This document shows, in pieces, positions 53,137 to 62,077 of a stretch of 64,000 nt of DNA (its first letter is position 1; the number at the start of each line of letters is the position of its first letter). The position numbers and the translations under genes were made by a program. The stretch is taken from contig CALXPQ010000001.1 of assembly GCA_944390485.1 (NCBI GenBank), forward strand, positions 558,001 through 622,000, read 5' to 3'. The notes under the pieces are model-generated. The model had not been told where the DNA came from. It was given only the letters and a program-made list of their open reading frames with translations, and did not search any database. This stretch comes from Veillonellales bacterium (GTDB lineage Bacteria; Bacillota; Negativicutes; Veillonellales; Dialisteraceae).

Positions 53137-54453
53137 ATGAACGACAACAGAAACCGGACGGACGTGCGCGAGACCGCGCAGGAAGCGCTCCGTCAGAACA
53201 AACCGAAACATCAGGGACGCCAGTTCGCGCTGTGGTTCGGCGCGCTCATCCTGGGCGGCGTCCTCGGCTGGATGGGCATCCAGCCCCTCAATGAACTCTT
53301 CAATTTCGTAGCGACGGTCTTCACCCGCCTCTTCCAGTTCGTCGCGATCCCGACCATCACGCTGGCCGTCATCACCACGCTGGCCGAGCTGGGCGGCAAC
53401 CGGGAGACGGGCCGCATCTTTGCCCACGCCGTCTTCTACACGCTCCTCACCACCATCTGCGCCGCCGCCATCGGCCTCGGCCTCTACCTCGCGATCGCCC
53501 CGGGGAACCTCCCCGTGGAGCTCCTCGCGGAAGGCCAGTCCGCGGTGCCGCTCGGCAATTTCAAATCCCTCTCCTACTATGACCACATCCTGTCCGTCAT
53601 CCCGAACAACGTGCTCCAGCCCTTCGTCTCCGGCAACGTGCTCTCCGTCATGATCATCGCCGCCGCCGTCGGTCTTGCGCTCGCCTTCATGCCCCGCACG
53701 GAAAACCGCGCGCAGCTCCTGAAGGTCATCCTGGGGACGCAGGAACTCTTCTTCGCCCTCATCCGGGCGCTGCTCTTCATCCTCCCCGTGGGCATCATCG
53801 CCTTCGCGGGACAGCTCTCTGCCCAGATCGAAGCGGGCGTCATCGTGGGCGCTCTCGGGAAATACACCCTCGTCGTCCTCGGCGGCAATGCCATCCAGAT
53901 CTTCCTCATCCTGCCGCTCATCCTCATGCTCCGCGGCCTGAATCCGCTCTACATCTTCCGCCAGATGGCGCCGGCTCTCGCGGTGGCCCTCTTCACGAAG
54001 AGCTCCGCCGGGACGCTCCCGGTGACGCTCGCCTGCTCCGAGCAGAATCTCCATGTGAATCCGAAAGTCTCCCGCTTCGTCCTCCCCATCTGCACCACCA
54101 TCAACATGAACGGCTGCGCGGCCTTCATCCTCGTCACGTCTCTCTTCGTCATGCAGAACGCGGGCTTTGAGCTCACCATGGGCACCATGATCACCTGGCT
54201 CTTCATCGCCGTGCTCGCTGCCATCGGCAACGCGGGCGTCCCCATGGGCTGCTATTTCCTCACCCTCTCCCTCATGTCCGGCATCGGCGCGCCCGTGGGC
54301 CTCATGGGCATCATCCTGCCGATCTACACCATCATCGACATGATCGAGACCGCGGAAAACGTCTGGTCCGATTCCGCCGTGTGCGCCATGACCGACCACG
54401 ACCTGAAAGGCCAGCTCTCCGACGACGGCGAGATCCCCGCGTCCATCCTCTGA
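53137..54453 (+). CDS. DAACS-family Na+ (or H+)/amino acid or dicarboxylate symporter
   Basis: Secondary transporter of the GltP/DctA/TcyP superfamily with about eight helices and two hairpins. The Ser-rich hairpin is 'ALFTKSSAGTLPVTLACSE', and helix 7 has 'CTTINMNGCAAFILVTSLF' in place of the common NMDGT. The C-terminal hairpin region is 'AAIGNAGVPMGCYFLTLSLM'. Length 438 aa. A 40-residue hydrophilic N-terminus is longer than usual. The upstream Cys-type T-box raises the possibility of a cystine/cysteine substrate (TcyP belongs to this family), but ~340 bases and another promoter-like element intervene, so this remains inference. Confidence 0.9.
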   Translation: MNDNRNRTDVRETAQEALRQNKPKHQGRQFALWFGALILGGVLGWMGIQPLNELFNFVATVFTRLFQFVAIPTITLAVITTLAELGGNRETGRIFAHAVFYTLLTTICAAAIGLGLYLAIAPGNLPVELLAEGQSAVPLGNFKSLSYYDHILSVIPNNVLQPFVSGNVLSVMIIAAAVGLALAFMPRTENRAQLLKVILGTQELFFALIRALLFILPVGIIAFAGQLSAQIEAGVIVGALGKYTLVVLGGNAIQIFLILPLILMLRGLNPLYIFRQMAPALAVALFTKSSAGTLPVTLACSEQNLHVNPKVSRFVLPICTTINMNGCAAFILVTSLFVMQNAGFELTMGTMITWLFIAVLAAIGNAGVPMGCYFLTLSLMSGIGAPVGLMGIILPIYTIIDMIETAENVWSDSAVCAMTDHDLKGQLSDDGEIPASIL

Positions 54454-54470
54454 TGCAATCCCTTCGGAAA

Positions 54471-54502
54471 GGCGGAACGCCCTGTGCGCTCCGTCTTTTT
54501 TT
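54471..54502 (+). terminator. Terminator after the DAACS gene
   Basis: GGCGGA(A)CGC pairs with GCG(C)TCCGTC around CCTGT (54471-54495), followed by seven T. Confidence 0.82.
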
Positions 54503-54966
54503 GCGTGCATTTCCCCGCCGCGGCGCGCTCCGCATCCGGCCCGGCGGGACGTATAGAAACCTTCTGCCTCCCTATATAGAAGAAAGTGAACCCGTCCGCC
54601 GCGCCCTCCGGAAAAGCGAATTTTCCCAAATCGGGCCGTACCGGGCCTTCTGGGGCGATTTTCGGCCCTCACAGTCAAATCGAAAATTTCCATTTTCTTT
54701 GGCTATGGCGTAAATATTCGCATTTTTCGTGTATTTATACGGCAGTATACACTTTCCGGACCGCTGCCCGAACCCGGAAATGCCCACAGTGCGGACACTT
54801 TCGGGCTTTCCGTAAAATCCCCCTGAAAAATCACTGCCGATCCGGATAGATCATGCCAATCCATGGCAATCCGGAATGGCAATGCTTTTTTACCGTTTTT
54901 CTCCGTTTTTCGCCATTCTCCTCGAAACTCCTCAAAAGTCCGCGGAAAATTTTTTGAAATTTCCTC
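54503..54966. other. Gene-free AT-richer segment
   Basis: About 460 bases between the DAACS terminator and the potE promoter. Frames here are short and not protein-like. The base composition is clearly less GC-rich than the surroundings, with runs such as TTTTTTGAAATTTCC. No repeat, RNA or operator was recognised. Confidence 0.5.
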
Positions 54967-54995
54967 TTGTACCGCACCCCCATCTGTGATATATT
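54967..54995 (+). promoter_or_regulatory. potE promoter with long untranslated leader
   Basis: -35 TTGTAC (54967-54972), 17-base spacer, -10 TATATT (54990-54995). The inferred leader to the TTG start at 55257 is about 255 bases. An in-frame ATG at 55059 and an out-of-frame ATG at 55025 lie inside it. Confidence 0.6.
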
Positions 54996-55256
54996 GTTGA
55001 ACACAAAGCTGCGGTGCGCCCTGCATGAACGTGCAGCCGAGCGGCACCCGAACGGAAAATGGTTTTCTTTTCTACCCTGTTTCTTTCACCATCAGGCAGG
55101 CCATCCCGGAAGATGGTACAGCCCCTGCCTCCCCGAAAGCAAATGGGGTTCCTGCTTGCCCTGAAAAAGCAGCGCGGCATTCCGGAGCCAGTCTATCCGG
55201 GACAAACTTTCCCCGTGAATCCATTCACGAATACCAGCAGAAAGAAGGGAAACACC

Positions 55257-56600
55257 TTGTCCAAGAGCAAAAAAATGGGAGTGATACAGCTCACAACAGT
55301 CACAGCCATCAACATGATGGGATCCGGCATCATCCTTCTTCCGTCCAAACTGGCGGAAATCGGGACCGTGTCCATTTTCGCGTGGATCCTCGCCTCTCTC
55401 GGCGCGACCCTCCTCGCCTACGCCTTCTCCGTATGCGGCATGTACGGCAAAAAGAGCGGCGGCATGGGCGGCTATGCGGAGTACCGCTTCGGCCGGGCCG
55501 GCAATTTCCTGGCGAACTTCACCTACGCGATCTCCCTCATCATCGCCAATATCGCCATCGCGACCGGCGTGGTCAGCTACGCGTCCTACTTCTTCGGATT
55601 CGAGCTCTCGCCCATCGGCGTATGCGCCGCCACCATCGGCGTGCTCATGCTCGCCGCCTCCATCAGCTTCGGCGGGCCGAAGGAAGCGGGCCGCTTCTCC
55701 ACCCTCGGCGTGGTGTGCGTCCTCACCCCCGTAGCGGGGCTGCTCCTCGCGGGCTGGTACTTCTTCGATCCGGCCATCTACGCCGCCGCATGGAATCCGG
55801 AGGACCTGCCGTTCTCCATCACCATGCGCGATTCCATCGCCGTCATCCTGTGGGCGTTCCTCGGGCTGGAGACCGCCTGCGCCAATTCGGAAACGGTAGA
55901 GAATCCCACCCGGAACGTGCCCATCGCCGTCCTTGCGGGGACGCTGCTCGCGGGCTTCGTCTACACCGTCTCCACCGCCATCATCGGCGGCCTCGTCCCC
56001 TACGGCGAGCTCATCGGCTCCGAAGCGCCCTTCGGCCTCGCCTATGCGGCCATGTTCGGCGACACCGCGGCGCTCATCGTATCCGGCATGCTCGTCTGCT
56101 CCTGCTTCGTGTCCCTCACCGCCTGGCAGTTCACCATCTCCGAAGTGGTGCGCAACGGCGCGAGCCTCGGCCAGTTCCCGTCCTTCCTCACGAAGGTGAA
56201 CCGCTTCCGCTCCCCGTACCTCGCCATCATTTCCCTCGTGACCATCCAGTCCATCCTGACGCTGTCCACCATCAGCCCCACACTGCTGAAACAGTTCAAC
56301 GTCCTCATCAATCTGGCGGTCATGGTGAACCTCATCCCCTACCTCCTGTCCATGTTCTCCGTGCCGGCTCTCCAGCGCGCGGAAGGCCTCTCCGGACGGA
56401 AGGCGAAATTCACGAACTTCACCGCCGTCTGCGGCGCATTCTACAGCATCTACGCCGTCTACGGCTGCGGCTGGGACATCATCACCGACGGCATCATCGT
56501 CGCCCTCTTTGGCCTCGTCATCTACGCCTTCAAGACCTACCGCGTACAGCCCGCGCCGAACCTCGCGACCTACCCGCCCTTCCACATCCACAAGAAATAA
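55257..56600 (+). CDS. potE: PotE-like putrescine/ornithine antiporter
   Basis: APC-superfamily transporter with 12 helices. The sequence matches E. coli PotE closely along its N-terminal part: 'KMGVIQLTTVTAINMMGSG', 'LPSKLAEIGTVSI', 'KSGGMGGYAEYRFG'. Length from TTG 55257 is 447 aa, near PotE's 439. TTG is chosen because homology begins at SKSKKMG and GAAGGGA lies 6 bases upstream; the frame is open 198 bases further up, but that part is not family-like. No ornithine decarboxylase is adjacent in the window. Cadaverine or another polyamine pair remains possible. Confidence 0.9.
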   Translation: MSKSKKMGVIQLTTVTAINMMGSGIILLPSKLAEIGTVSIFAWILASLGATLLAYAFSVCGMYGKKSGGMGGYAEYRFGRAGNFLANFTYAISLIIANIAIATGVVSYASYFFGFELSPIGVCAATIGVLMLAASISFGGPKEAGRFSTLGVVCVLTPVAGLLLAGWYFFDPAIYAAAWNPEDLPFSITMRDSIAVILWAFLGLETACANSETVENPTRNVPIAVLAGTLLAGFVYTVSTAIIGGLVPYGELIGSEAPFGLAYAAMFGDTAALIVSGMLVCSCFVSLTAWQFTISEVVRNGASLGQFPSFLTKVNRFRSPYLAIISLVTIQSILTLSTISPTLLKQFNVLINLAVMVNLIPYLLSMFSVPALQRAEGLSGRKAKFTNFTAVCGAFYSIYAVYGCGWDIITDGIIVALFGLVIYAFKTYRVQPAPNLATYPPFHIHKK

Positions 56601-56612
56601 AATACAACTCGG

Positions 56613-56643
56613 CAGTCCGCTTTCCCGGCGGGCTGTTTTTTTG
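56613..56643 (+). terminator. Terminator after potE
   Basis: CAGTCCGC and GCGGGCTG pair (56613-56635) around seven bases, with seven T after it. Confidence 0.85.
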
Positions 56644-56831
56644 TGCCGCAAAGGCCGAGATCCGCACGCATGGCTCTCCTCATAGGCTCCACAATTTGCC
56701 CCGCCCAGATGGCGGGAATTTTCATGGGAAATCAGGGAAATCCGCCCGGCCGCGGCCGCTGCCGTCTTGCATGATAACGGACACTCTCACTCAACTACGC
56801 AATGTGAACCGCGTTCCCGCGCCCGCCCTTT

Positions 56832-56894
56832 TGCGGATATTTCTTGGAATGCAATACAAAATCCGCACTCTCTCCTTTCCAGTACAAATCCGCA
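56832..56894. repeat. TGCGGAT motif repeated three times
   Basis: TGCGGAT (56832-56838) is followed by its reverse complement ATCCGCA at 56861-56867 and 56888-56894; the last two sit in near-identical contexts ATACAAAATCCGCA and GTACAAATCCGCA. The rest of the 56644-57018 gap shows no gene. It may be a protein-binding cluster or remnant of a repeat. Confidence 0.45.
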
Positions 56895-57018
56895 TCGCCG
56901 GCAGAAAAGGAACAGCCTGTACGGGCCTCTTCCCGGCACACAAAGGCCGTTCATGAGCCAAGTTGCCTGCCCGCTCCTTCCCGGCCGGAATCCCCGTTTT
57001 TCCCGTTTTCCGCGCACG

Positions 57019-57055
57019 AAAAAAGCACAGAGCCTTTTCGGTCCTGTGCTTTTTT
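57019..57055 (-). terminator. Terminator after the autotransporter gene
   Basis: GCACAG(A)GCC and GGT(C)CTGTGC pair (57025-57049), flanked on both sides by A/T runs; minus-strand T-run of six lies 32 bases past the stop. Confidence 0.88.
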
Positions 57056-57086
57056 GCTGGTCAGCCGAGGCGGCCGCTCCGCTTCC

Positions 57087-59906
57087 TCAGAAGAAGAAGC
57101 TGCAGTTGATGCCCCACTGGTTGGCTTCCGTGTCGCTGCCCCGTTCGTAGCCGTAGTGCACGCCGAAGCCGATGTTGTCCTTCTTCGCCTCGAAGCCGAT
57201 GCGGGTGAAGAAGCTGTCCTCCGCGATCTCCGTGCCGAAGGAGCCGGCCCCGCTGCCATAGCGAAGCGTCTCGTCCACGCTGTCATCGCCGAAGGCGAAG
57301 CGGTAGCCGAGGGTCACGGTCGGTGCGTAGGTCCATGCGCCGTTCGCCACTTCGTACTTGTAATTCACGCCGACAGGCATGTTCCACAGACCGGCGCTGT
57401 CCCCTTCATGACGGAATCCGAGGCTGTCGCTGTAGTCGTCGATGGAAAGATCGATGTACTGCAGGCCGAGGAATGGCGTCCATACGCTCGAGCCGGTGCG
57501 GATCTCCTTCTCCGCAGCCACGCCCACATGGAACGCGGCCGCGTCGACCGAGCCGGTGATGCTCTCGCCCGTATTCCACTGGGTGAGGTCGTTGCTGCTG
57601 CGGTTGTAGCCGATCTCCGCCCGGTACGTCATGCCCGCGCCGCCCTTCACAGAGCCGTAGATCATGCCGCCGTAGTAGTCCACGTCGTTCTTCGTGGAAA
57701 TGCCGCTCTTCGTGGACACGTCGCCGTCCGCATAGGCGAAGGCTGCGCCGATGGTGGTCCGGCCGTTATCGTAGAAGTCCGAGCCGATGACCGCGCCGTC
57801 GTAGGTCAGGTCATAGTCCGCGCGGAGATTGCCCACGGAGAGGCCGTCCACGCTGCTCTTGTCATGGAGATAGGACGCCCAGAGATCGCTCGCCTCATGA
57901 TTCGCCACATGGTCCGTGAACGCCGTAGTGAACCGATACGTGCCGTATCCCACGCCGGCCAGTCCCGTCATGCCCGCCGCAGAGTTGAGCGCATTCGTCA
58001 CGCGGGCCACTTCCTGCGCTTCCGTATTGGACAGCACCGGATCGACCACATGATTAACGAACGCACTGGCCGTGCTGCCCATATCCGTCAGCGCCGCCGT
58101 GAATGCCGCCGCCCCGAAGACGCCCGGGAAGGCTGCTGCAATATCTCTGTTTTCAAAAGTACCAGTCTCTTTATCCATGACCTGAAGCAGATTCGAGCCA
58201 TAGACTTTCCCATTCCAGCCGGTCCCCTGATTCTGCTGCACAGTGGCGGTAGAAATATCATACTTCGTCGTGCCATCGGCTTTGACACCGTCCACATAGA
58301 GCAGCGCATTCGGCAGCACTTCGATGCTGCTGCCATCGTTCTGCGCCGTAGCGACTGTCGCAACTGTATTGTCCGCATTGGCGGTCGTATACGCAGCAGA
58401 GCCATCTGCGAAGATAATCTTCCCCTTATTTTGAGCTACTACTCCGTCTACCGCATCTCTTGCTTTGGTTTCAGCACCGTCCAGATGGAGTTCCGAACCG
58501 CTCTGGAACGTCATAACAGACCCATCAACAGTAATGCCGGACGTGTCGTAGAGATATACCTTGCCGGTTACATCCACATTAGCCCCACTCGTCAGTGCGA
58601 GCTGGCCGCCATCCTTGAAATTAGCGGTTCCATTGACAGTGAGCGTGCCCTGACTTCCTACAGAGACCGTACCCGTTTCCGCATCGATGTTATTGGCCGT
58701 GACCTTTGCGCCATCATCGATCTGCACTTCACTGTTGGCACCATGGACAATCAGGTTATCTGTATTGGCCGCAGCATTTTGATGGAAATAAACTTTGCTC
58801 CCTGCTTCCGCAGAAATTCTGTCCACATTGGCACTGCCGCCATTCATGGTAATTGTACTGGCATCCTGCGCGCCGATTGCGCCGCCATTGAGCTTGCTGT
58901 TATTCAGTGTAACCATGCCATCTTTTCCATCTTTATCATGCGACCAGATTCCGGAATTAATAGTCGTATCGGTTGCAGTAATGGTGCCCCCTTCTGTGGT
59001 AAAGCCGTCCGTAGGGACATCGACTGTCCCGCCTTTCAACGTGAGCTGACCGCCATCGACTGCCACTTCGCCGCCTTTAAACGTTACATCATTTGCAGTG
59101 ACAGTCGAACCGGAATCCTTAATCCAGAGTGCGGAAGTATTCCCCGCTCCAGAGAGCGTGCCCCCATTCAACGTAGCCTTACTTCCGTTCCTTACCACAA
59201 AATGGCTCGAATTTACCGTACCATTAGCGGTAAAGGTACTCCCATCAACAGCAATCTCATGCCCATTAAATGTGGTACCAGCTGCAGTTTCTACTGAACT
59301 TCCCGTGGTCAGATTCGTCACGCCACTGACATTTAGCGTGCCCCCCTGCAGGGCCACTTTACCGTTATCTTCAACCTGTACGGTTCCGGCATTAACTACC
59401 GCTCCATTCGAAATAGACAGGCTGCTCCCTTCTTTACTTAAATCGGTCTTATCTTCAGGTTCTTCACTAAGCGGTTTATCAATCAGGGTATCTTGTCTGA
59501 TAATAATGTTGTCGACATTTACGTTACCACCGCTGACATTGATGGCAGCACCATAACCCTGTGCCACCAGATAATTCCCGGTAGTCGTACTGTTCGTCAG
59601 ATTAATCGTACCTTTATAATCATTTACTTCACTTGCCCACGCTCCGGACTGAATCTCGGAACCAATTGCCGTCAACGTACCACCCTGTGCGGTAAAATTC
59701 CCATCGCTTCCATTGACGGTAACGCCTGTCATTTCCAGCGATCCGCCATTATCAACGCCAACACTCGGATAAGTGCCTCCGGTCACGGGATCATGAGGAT
59801 ATCCATTTACATTAATTCCACCAGGTTCATCCGCATACGAGGTAAACACTCCCCCGGAAATAAGGAGCGCAGCAGCCAGGAGGGCTGCGGTTTTGCTTGT
59901 TTTCAT
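57087..59906 (-). CDS. Type V autotransporter, beta-helix passenger and outer-membrane barrel
   Basis: A 939-residue surface protein with a signal peptide ('KTAALLAAALLISGGVFTSYA'), a long Gly/Thr/Asn/Val-rich passenger of short beta-strand repeats (about 25-590, for example 'GTLNVSGVTNLTTGSSVET'), a helical linker (about 595-665) and a C-terminal autotransporter barrel (about 670-939) ending in three Phe, the recognition signature for outer-membrane insertion. This shows the organism has an outer membrane. The base composition changes sharply inside the gene near 58140: counted rows of the passenger contain 23 and 33 G/C per 60, a barrel row 41 per 60. The passenger may have been acquired separately. 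Adhesin or other surface role is inferred. Confidence 0.93.
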   Translation of the reverse strand: MKTSKTAALLAAALLISGGVFTSYADEPGGINVNGYPHDPVTGGTYPSVGVDNGGSLEMTGVTVNGSDGNFTAQGGTLTAIGSEIQSGAWASEVNDYKGTINLTNSTTTGNYLVAQGYGAAINVSGGNVNVDNIIIRQDTLIDKPLSEEPEDKTDLSKEGSSLSISNGAVVNAGTVQVEDNGKVALQGGTLNVSGVTNLTTGSSVETAAGTTFNGHEIAVDGSTFTANGTVNSSHFVVRNGSKATLNGGTLSGAGNTSALWIKDSGSTVTANDVTFKGGEVAVDGGQLTLKGGTVDVPTDGFTTEGGTITATDTTINSGIWSHDKDGKDGMVTLNNSKLNGGAIGAQDASTITMNGGSANVDRISAEAGSKVYFHQNAAANTDNLIVHGANSEVQIDDGAKVTANNIDAETGTVSVGSQGTLTVNGTANFKDGGQLALTSGANVDVTGKVYLYDTSGITVDGSVMTFQSGSELHLDGAETKARDAVDGVVAQNKGKIIFADGSAAYTTANADNTVATVATAQNDGSSIEVLPNALLYVDGVKADGTTKYDISTATVQQNQGTGWNGKVYGSNLLQVMDKETGTFENRDIAAAFPGVFGAAAFTAALTDMGSTASAFVNHVVDPVLSNTEAQEVARVTNALNSAAGMTGLAGVGYGTYRFTTAFTDHVANHEASDLWASYLHDKSSVDGLSVGNLRADYDLTYDGAVIGSDFYDNGRTTIGAAFAYADGDVSTKSGISTKNDVDYYGGMIYGSVKGGAGMTYRAEIGYNRSSNDLTQWNTGESITGSVDAAAFHVGVAAEKEIRTGSSVWTPFLGLQYIDLSIDDYSDSLGFRHEGDSAGLWNMPVGVNYKYEVANGAWTYAPTVTLGYRFAFGDDSVDETLRYGSGAGSFGTEIAEDSFFTRIGFEAKKDNIGFGVHYGYERGSDTEANQWGINCSFFF

Positions 59907-59969
59907 ACTCTCTCTCCTTTATCACAAATCGGCCGCCCTGTCGGATGCAGGGACGTCTGCACTGTTTCT

Positions 59970-59997
59970 ATTTTACCACTTGAAGTTCTCTTTTCAA
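59970..59997 (-). promoter_or_regulatory. Autotransporter promoter
   Basis: Minus strand -35 TTGAAA (59992-59997), 16-base spacer, -10 TAAAAT (59970-59975), about 65 bases before the ATG. Confidence 0.6.
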
Positions 59998-60139
59998 TCC
60001 GTTTTACGTTCTTTTGACATGGAAGCGCGCGTTTGGCTCCATAGGAAAACGCTATACCAGCGGAGAGAAAAAGCGGCTGGCCGTGCCGTTTTTGCGGGAA
60101 AGCGGACGGGACGGGTGAAATGGCGGCGCAGCAGGCACG

Positions 60140-60171
60140 AAAAAAGACATGCGCGGGGCATGTCTTTTTTT
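60140..60171 (-). terminator. Terminator after the exported protein gene
   Basis: GACATGC and GCATGTC pair around five bases (60146-60164), flanked by A-run and T-run of six to seven; on the minus strand it lies just past the stop at 60177. Confidence 0.85.
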
Positions 60172-60176
60172 CGATT

Positions 60177-60860
60177 TCAGGCGCTGGCTTTTTCAGCGGC
60201 GGGCGCGGTTTCCGGAGCGGGAGACGCGGCTTCCGGGGTCTCTGCCTTCGGAGCTTTTTCCTCTGCGGCGTCCGTTTCAGCGGACGGGGCGGTCACGGTG
60301 CCGGAGAGGTTCGTGCTGCGGTCGGTGGGGATGCGGCGGTAGGGGAACTGTTTCAGGAGGCGCTTCCACATCTCGTCCAGGATGTATTCGGGGCGGGTGT
60401 CCGGGCCTTCGAGCTCGGCGTCGAAGTAGCGCGTGCCGATGCTCTTCACATTGTCCATGCCGTCTTCCCAGTAGTAGATGCGGAGCTCCGCATGGGTGAC
60501 GATGACCGGATCGCGGTCGCCGAACATGGGGTACTGGCTGTACTGGTCGAAGCGGACGGCCACGGGCCAGACGGCGATGTCCGCGCCGGCGGAGACGGCG
60601 GCGGCGCGCATGGCGTCCGGGCCGGCGGGAGCGTCCGCGGTCTCCACGAGCCGGTAGTAGGGATAGCGGAAGATGCGGCCGAGCTGACGGTCCATGAAGG
60701 ACGCGGCGTAGCCGCTCCGCCCCGCGGCGGGCAGGAGCAGCACGGCCCGCGTATTGTCGAAATAGCCCGCTGCCCGGTTGGCCGTATCGGCCGCGGCGGA
60801 CGGCACGGCGATGAGGAGCGCCGCGGCCAGCGCGAGGATCCATTTCCAGAGTGCTTTCAT
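60177..60860 (-). CDS. Exported protein of unknown function, Ala/Pro/Glu-rich tail
   Basis: Signal peptide ('KWILALAAALLIAVPSAAAD') followed by a globular ~160-residue region ('AVLLLPAAGRSGYAASFMD', 'DIAVWPVAVRFDQYSQYPM') and a C-terminal low-complexity tail rich in Ala, Pro and Glu. It resembles periplasmic proteins of Negativicutes without a named domain. It is monocistronic. Its ATG region has AAAGGAGG upstream. Function unknown. Confidence 0.78.
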   Translation of the reverse strand: MKALWKWILALAAALLIAVPSAAADTANRAAGYFDNTRAVLLLPAAGRSGYAASFMDRQLGRIFRYPYYRLVETADAPAGPDAMRAAAVSAGADIAVWPVAVRFDQYSQYPMFGDRDPVIVTHAELRIYYWEDGMDNVKSIGTRYFDAELEGPDTRPEYILDEMWKRLLKQFPYRRIPTDRSTNLSGTVTAPSAETDAAEEKAPKAETPEAASPAPETAPAAEKASA

Positions 60861-61097
60861 TTTGATGACCTCCTTTGCTCAGAACGGTTCCTTTATGTCC
60901 AGTGTACCACATCGGCCCGCCCCTGTCCCCTGCGGCCCGCTCCGGGATGGCCGGTCGCGTATGATTTTCCCGCATGGAGACCCGTTTCCCATCCGGTTTT
61001 TTTCTACATACGGGGAAAGTATGGTATAATAATAGAAATATTTTATGAATAGAATTTTTTTATGTGCTATTCAAAGTTTTCCTGGAGCCAAGCAGCG

Positions 61098-62030
61098 ATG
61101 AACAATACAGACTGGAAGATCCTGATCTATCTGCGGGAAGAGCGGAGCATCAACAAGGTGGCGAAGCGTCTCTTCATGACGCAGCCGTCCCTCACGTACC
61201 GTCTGGATCAGATGGAGAAGGAGATCGGCGTGCCGCTCTTCATCCGCACGAACAAGGGCGTCCACTTCACGGACGCGGGAGACCGCCTCTTTTCCTACGC
61301 GGAGAAGGAACTCCAGCGGTACCAGGACATGAAGAATTTCGTCACTCACGAGCCGAACACGATCTCCGGAGTGCTCCGCATCGGGGCGAGCCGGTCCTTC
61401 ACGCAGTCCCACATGCCCGCGCTGCTGAAAGGCTTCGTGGACAAGTACAGCGACATCGAGCTTTCCCTCACGACGATGGCGAGCGACCAGCTGATGAAGC
61501 TGGTGAAGAAGGAAGACATCCAGCTGGCGATCATCCGGGGCAATCCGGAGTGGCCGGAGATGGATATCCTGCTGGCGAACCCGCTGATGTATCTCATCTC
61601 GGCGCAGCCCATCGACTACAAGACCCTGCCGCTCGCGCCGACGATCCGCTACCGCTCGGACCCCGGCCTCGACGAGACGCGCACGAAGTGGTGGCGGCAG
61701 AATGTGGGCGACCCGCCCCATTTCCTGCTCGCGGTGGACGACTGCCTCACCTGCGTGGAGCTGGTGAACGCGGGCCTCGGCCACTCGGTCATCCCGGGCG
61801 ACCTGCTCCCGAAGTGCGACCCGAAGGTGTACCGCCAGGTGCTGCGCGGCAAGGACGGCCATCCGATCTACCGACCGATCCACCTGATCTGCAAGAACGC
61901 CATGACCGTGTCCACGCCGGTGGCCATGTTCATCGACTACGTGAAGCAGTATTTCCACGAGACGTCCCGCATCGCCGACGCCGCGCCTGCCTCCCCCATC
62001 GTGAAGCCCGCGCTGGTGAAGAACGCATAA
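61098..62030 (+). CDS. LysR-family transcriptional regulator
   Basis: Winged helix 'LREERSINKVAKRLFMTQPS', 'RLDQMEKEIGVPLFIRTNKG', followed by a full effector domain ('SGVLRIGASRSFTQSHMPA', 'VELVNAGLGHSVIPGDLL'). ATG 61098 follows GGAGCC with fair spacing (310 aa); an ATG 12 codons earlier lacks a site. A TATAAT at 61025-61030 may be its -10. Its target is unknown; neighbours are a convergent metallopeptidase unit and a divergent exported protein. Confidence 0.9.
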   Translation: MNNTDWKILIYLREERSINKVAKRLFMTQPSLTYRLDQMEKEIGVPLFIRTNKGVHFTDAGDRLFSYAEKELQRYQDMKNFVTHEPNTISGVLRIGASRSFTQSHMPALLKGFVDKYSDIELSLTTMASDQLMKLVKKEDIQLAIIRGNPEWPEMDILLANPLMYLISAQPIDYKTLPLAPTIRYRSDPGLDETRTKWWRQNVGDPPHFLLAVDDCLTCVELVNAGLGHSVIPGDLLPKCDPKVYRQVLRGKDGHPIYRPIHLICKNAMTVSTPVAMFIDYVKQYFHETSRIADAAPASPIVKPALVKNA

Positions 62031-62036
62031 AAAATG

Positions 62037-62067
62037 AGCACTCTCTTTTCAGAGGGTGCTTTTTTTC
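62037..62067. terminator. Bidirectional terminator between LysR and YgjP-type genes
   Basis: AGCACTCTC and GAGGGTGCT pair around TTTTCA (62037-62060), followed by seven T; an A-run before it gives a short minus-strand T-run. Confidence 0.86.
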
Positions 62068-62077
62068 GTGCGCCGGT

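Noticed and set aside
55059..55256. N-terminal extension of potE from ATG 55059
   Set aside because: The 66 extra residues are Pro/Arg-rich and not like the family, whereas the TTG at 55257 lines up with the start of E. coli PotE and has a ribosome site. Not fully excluded.
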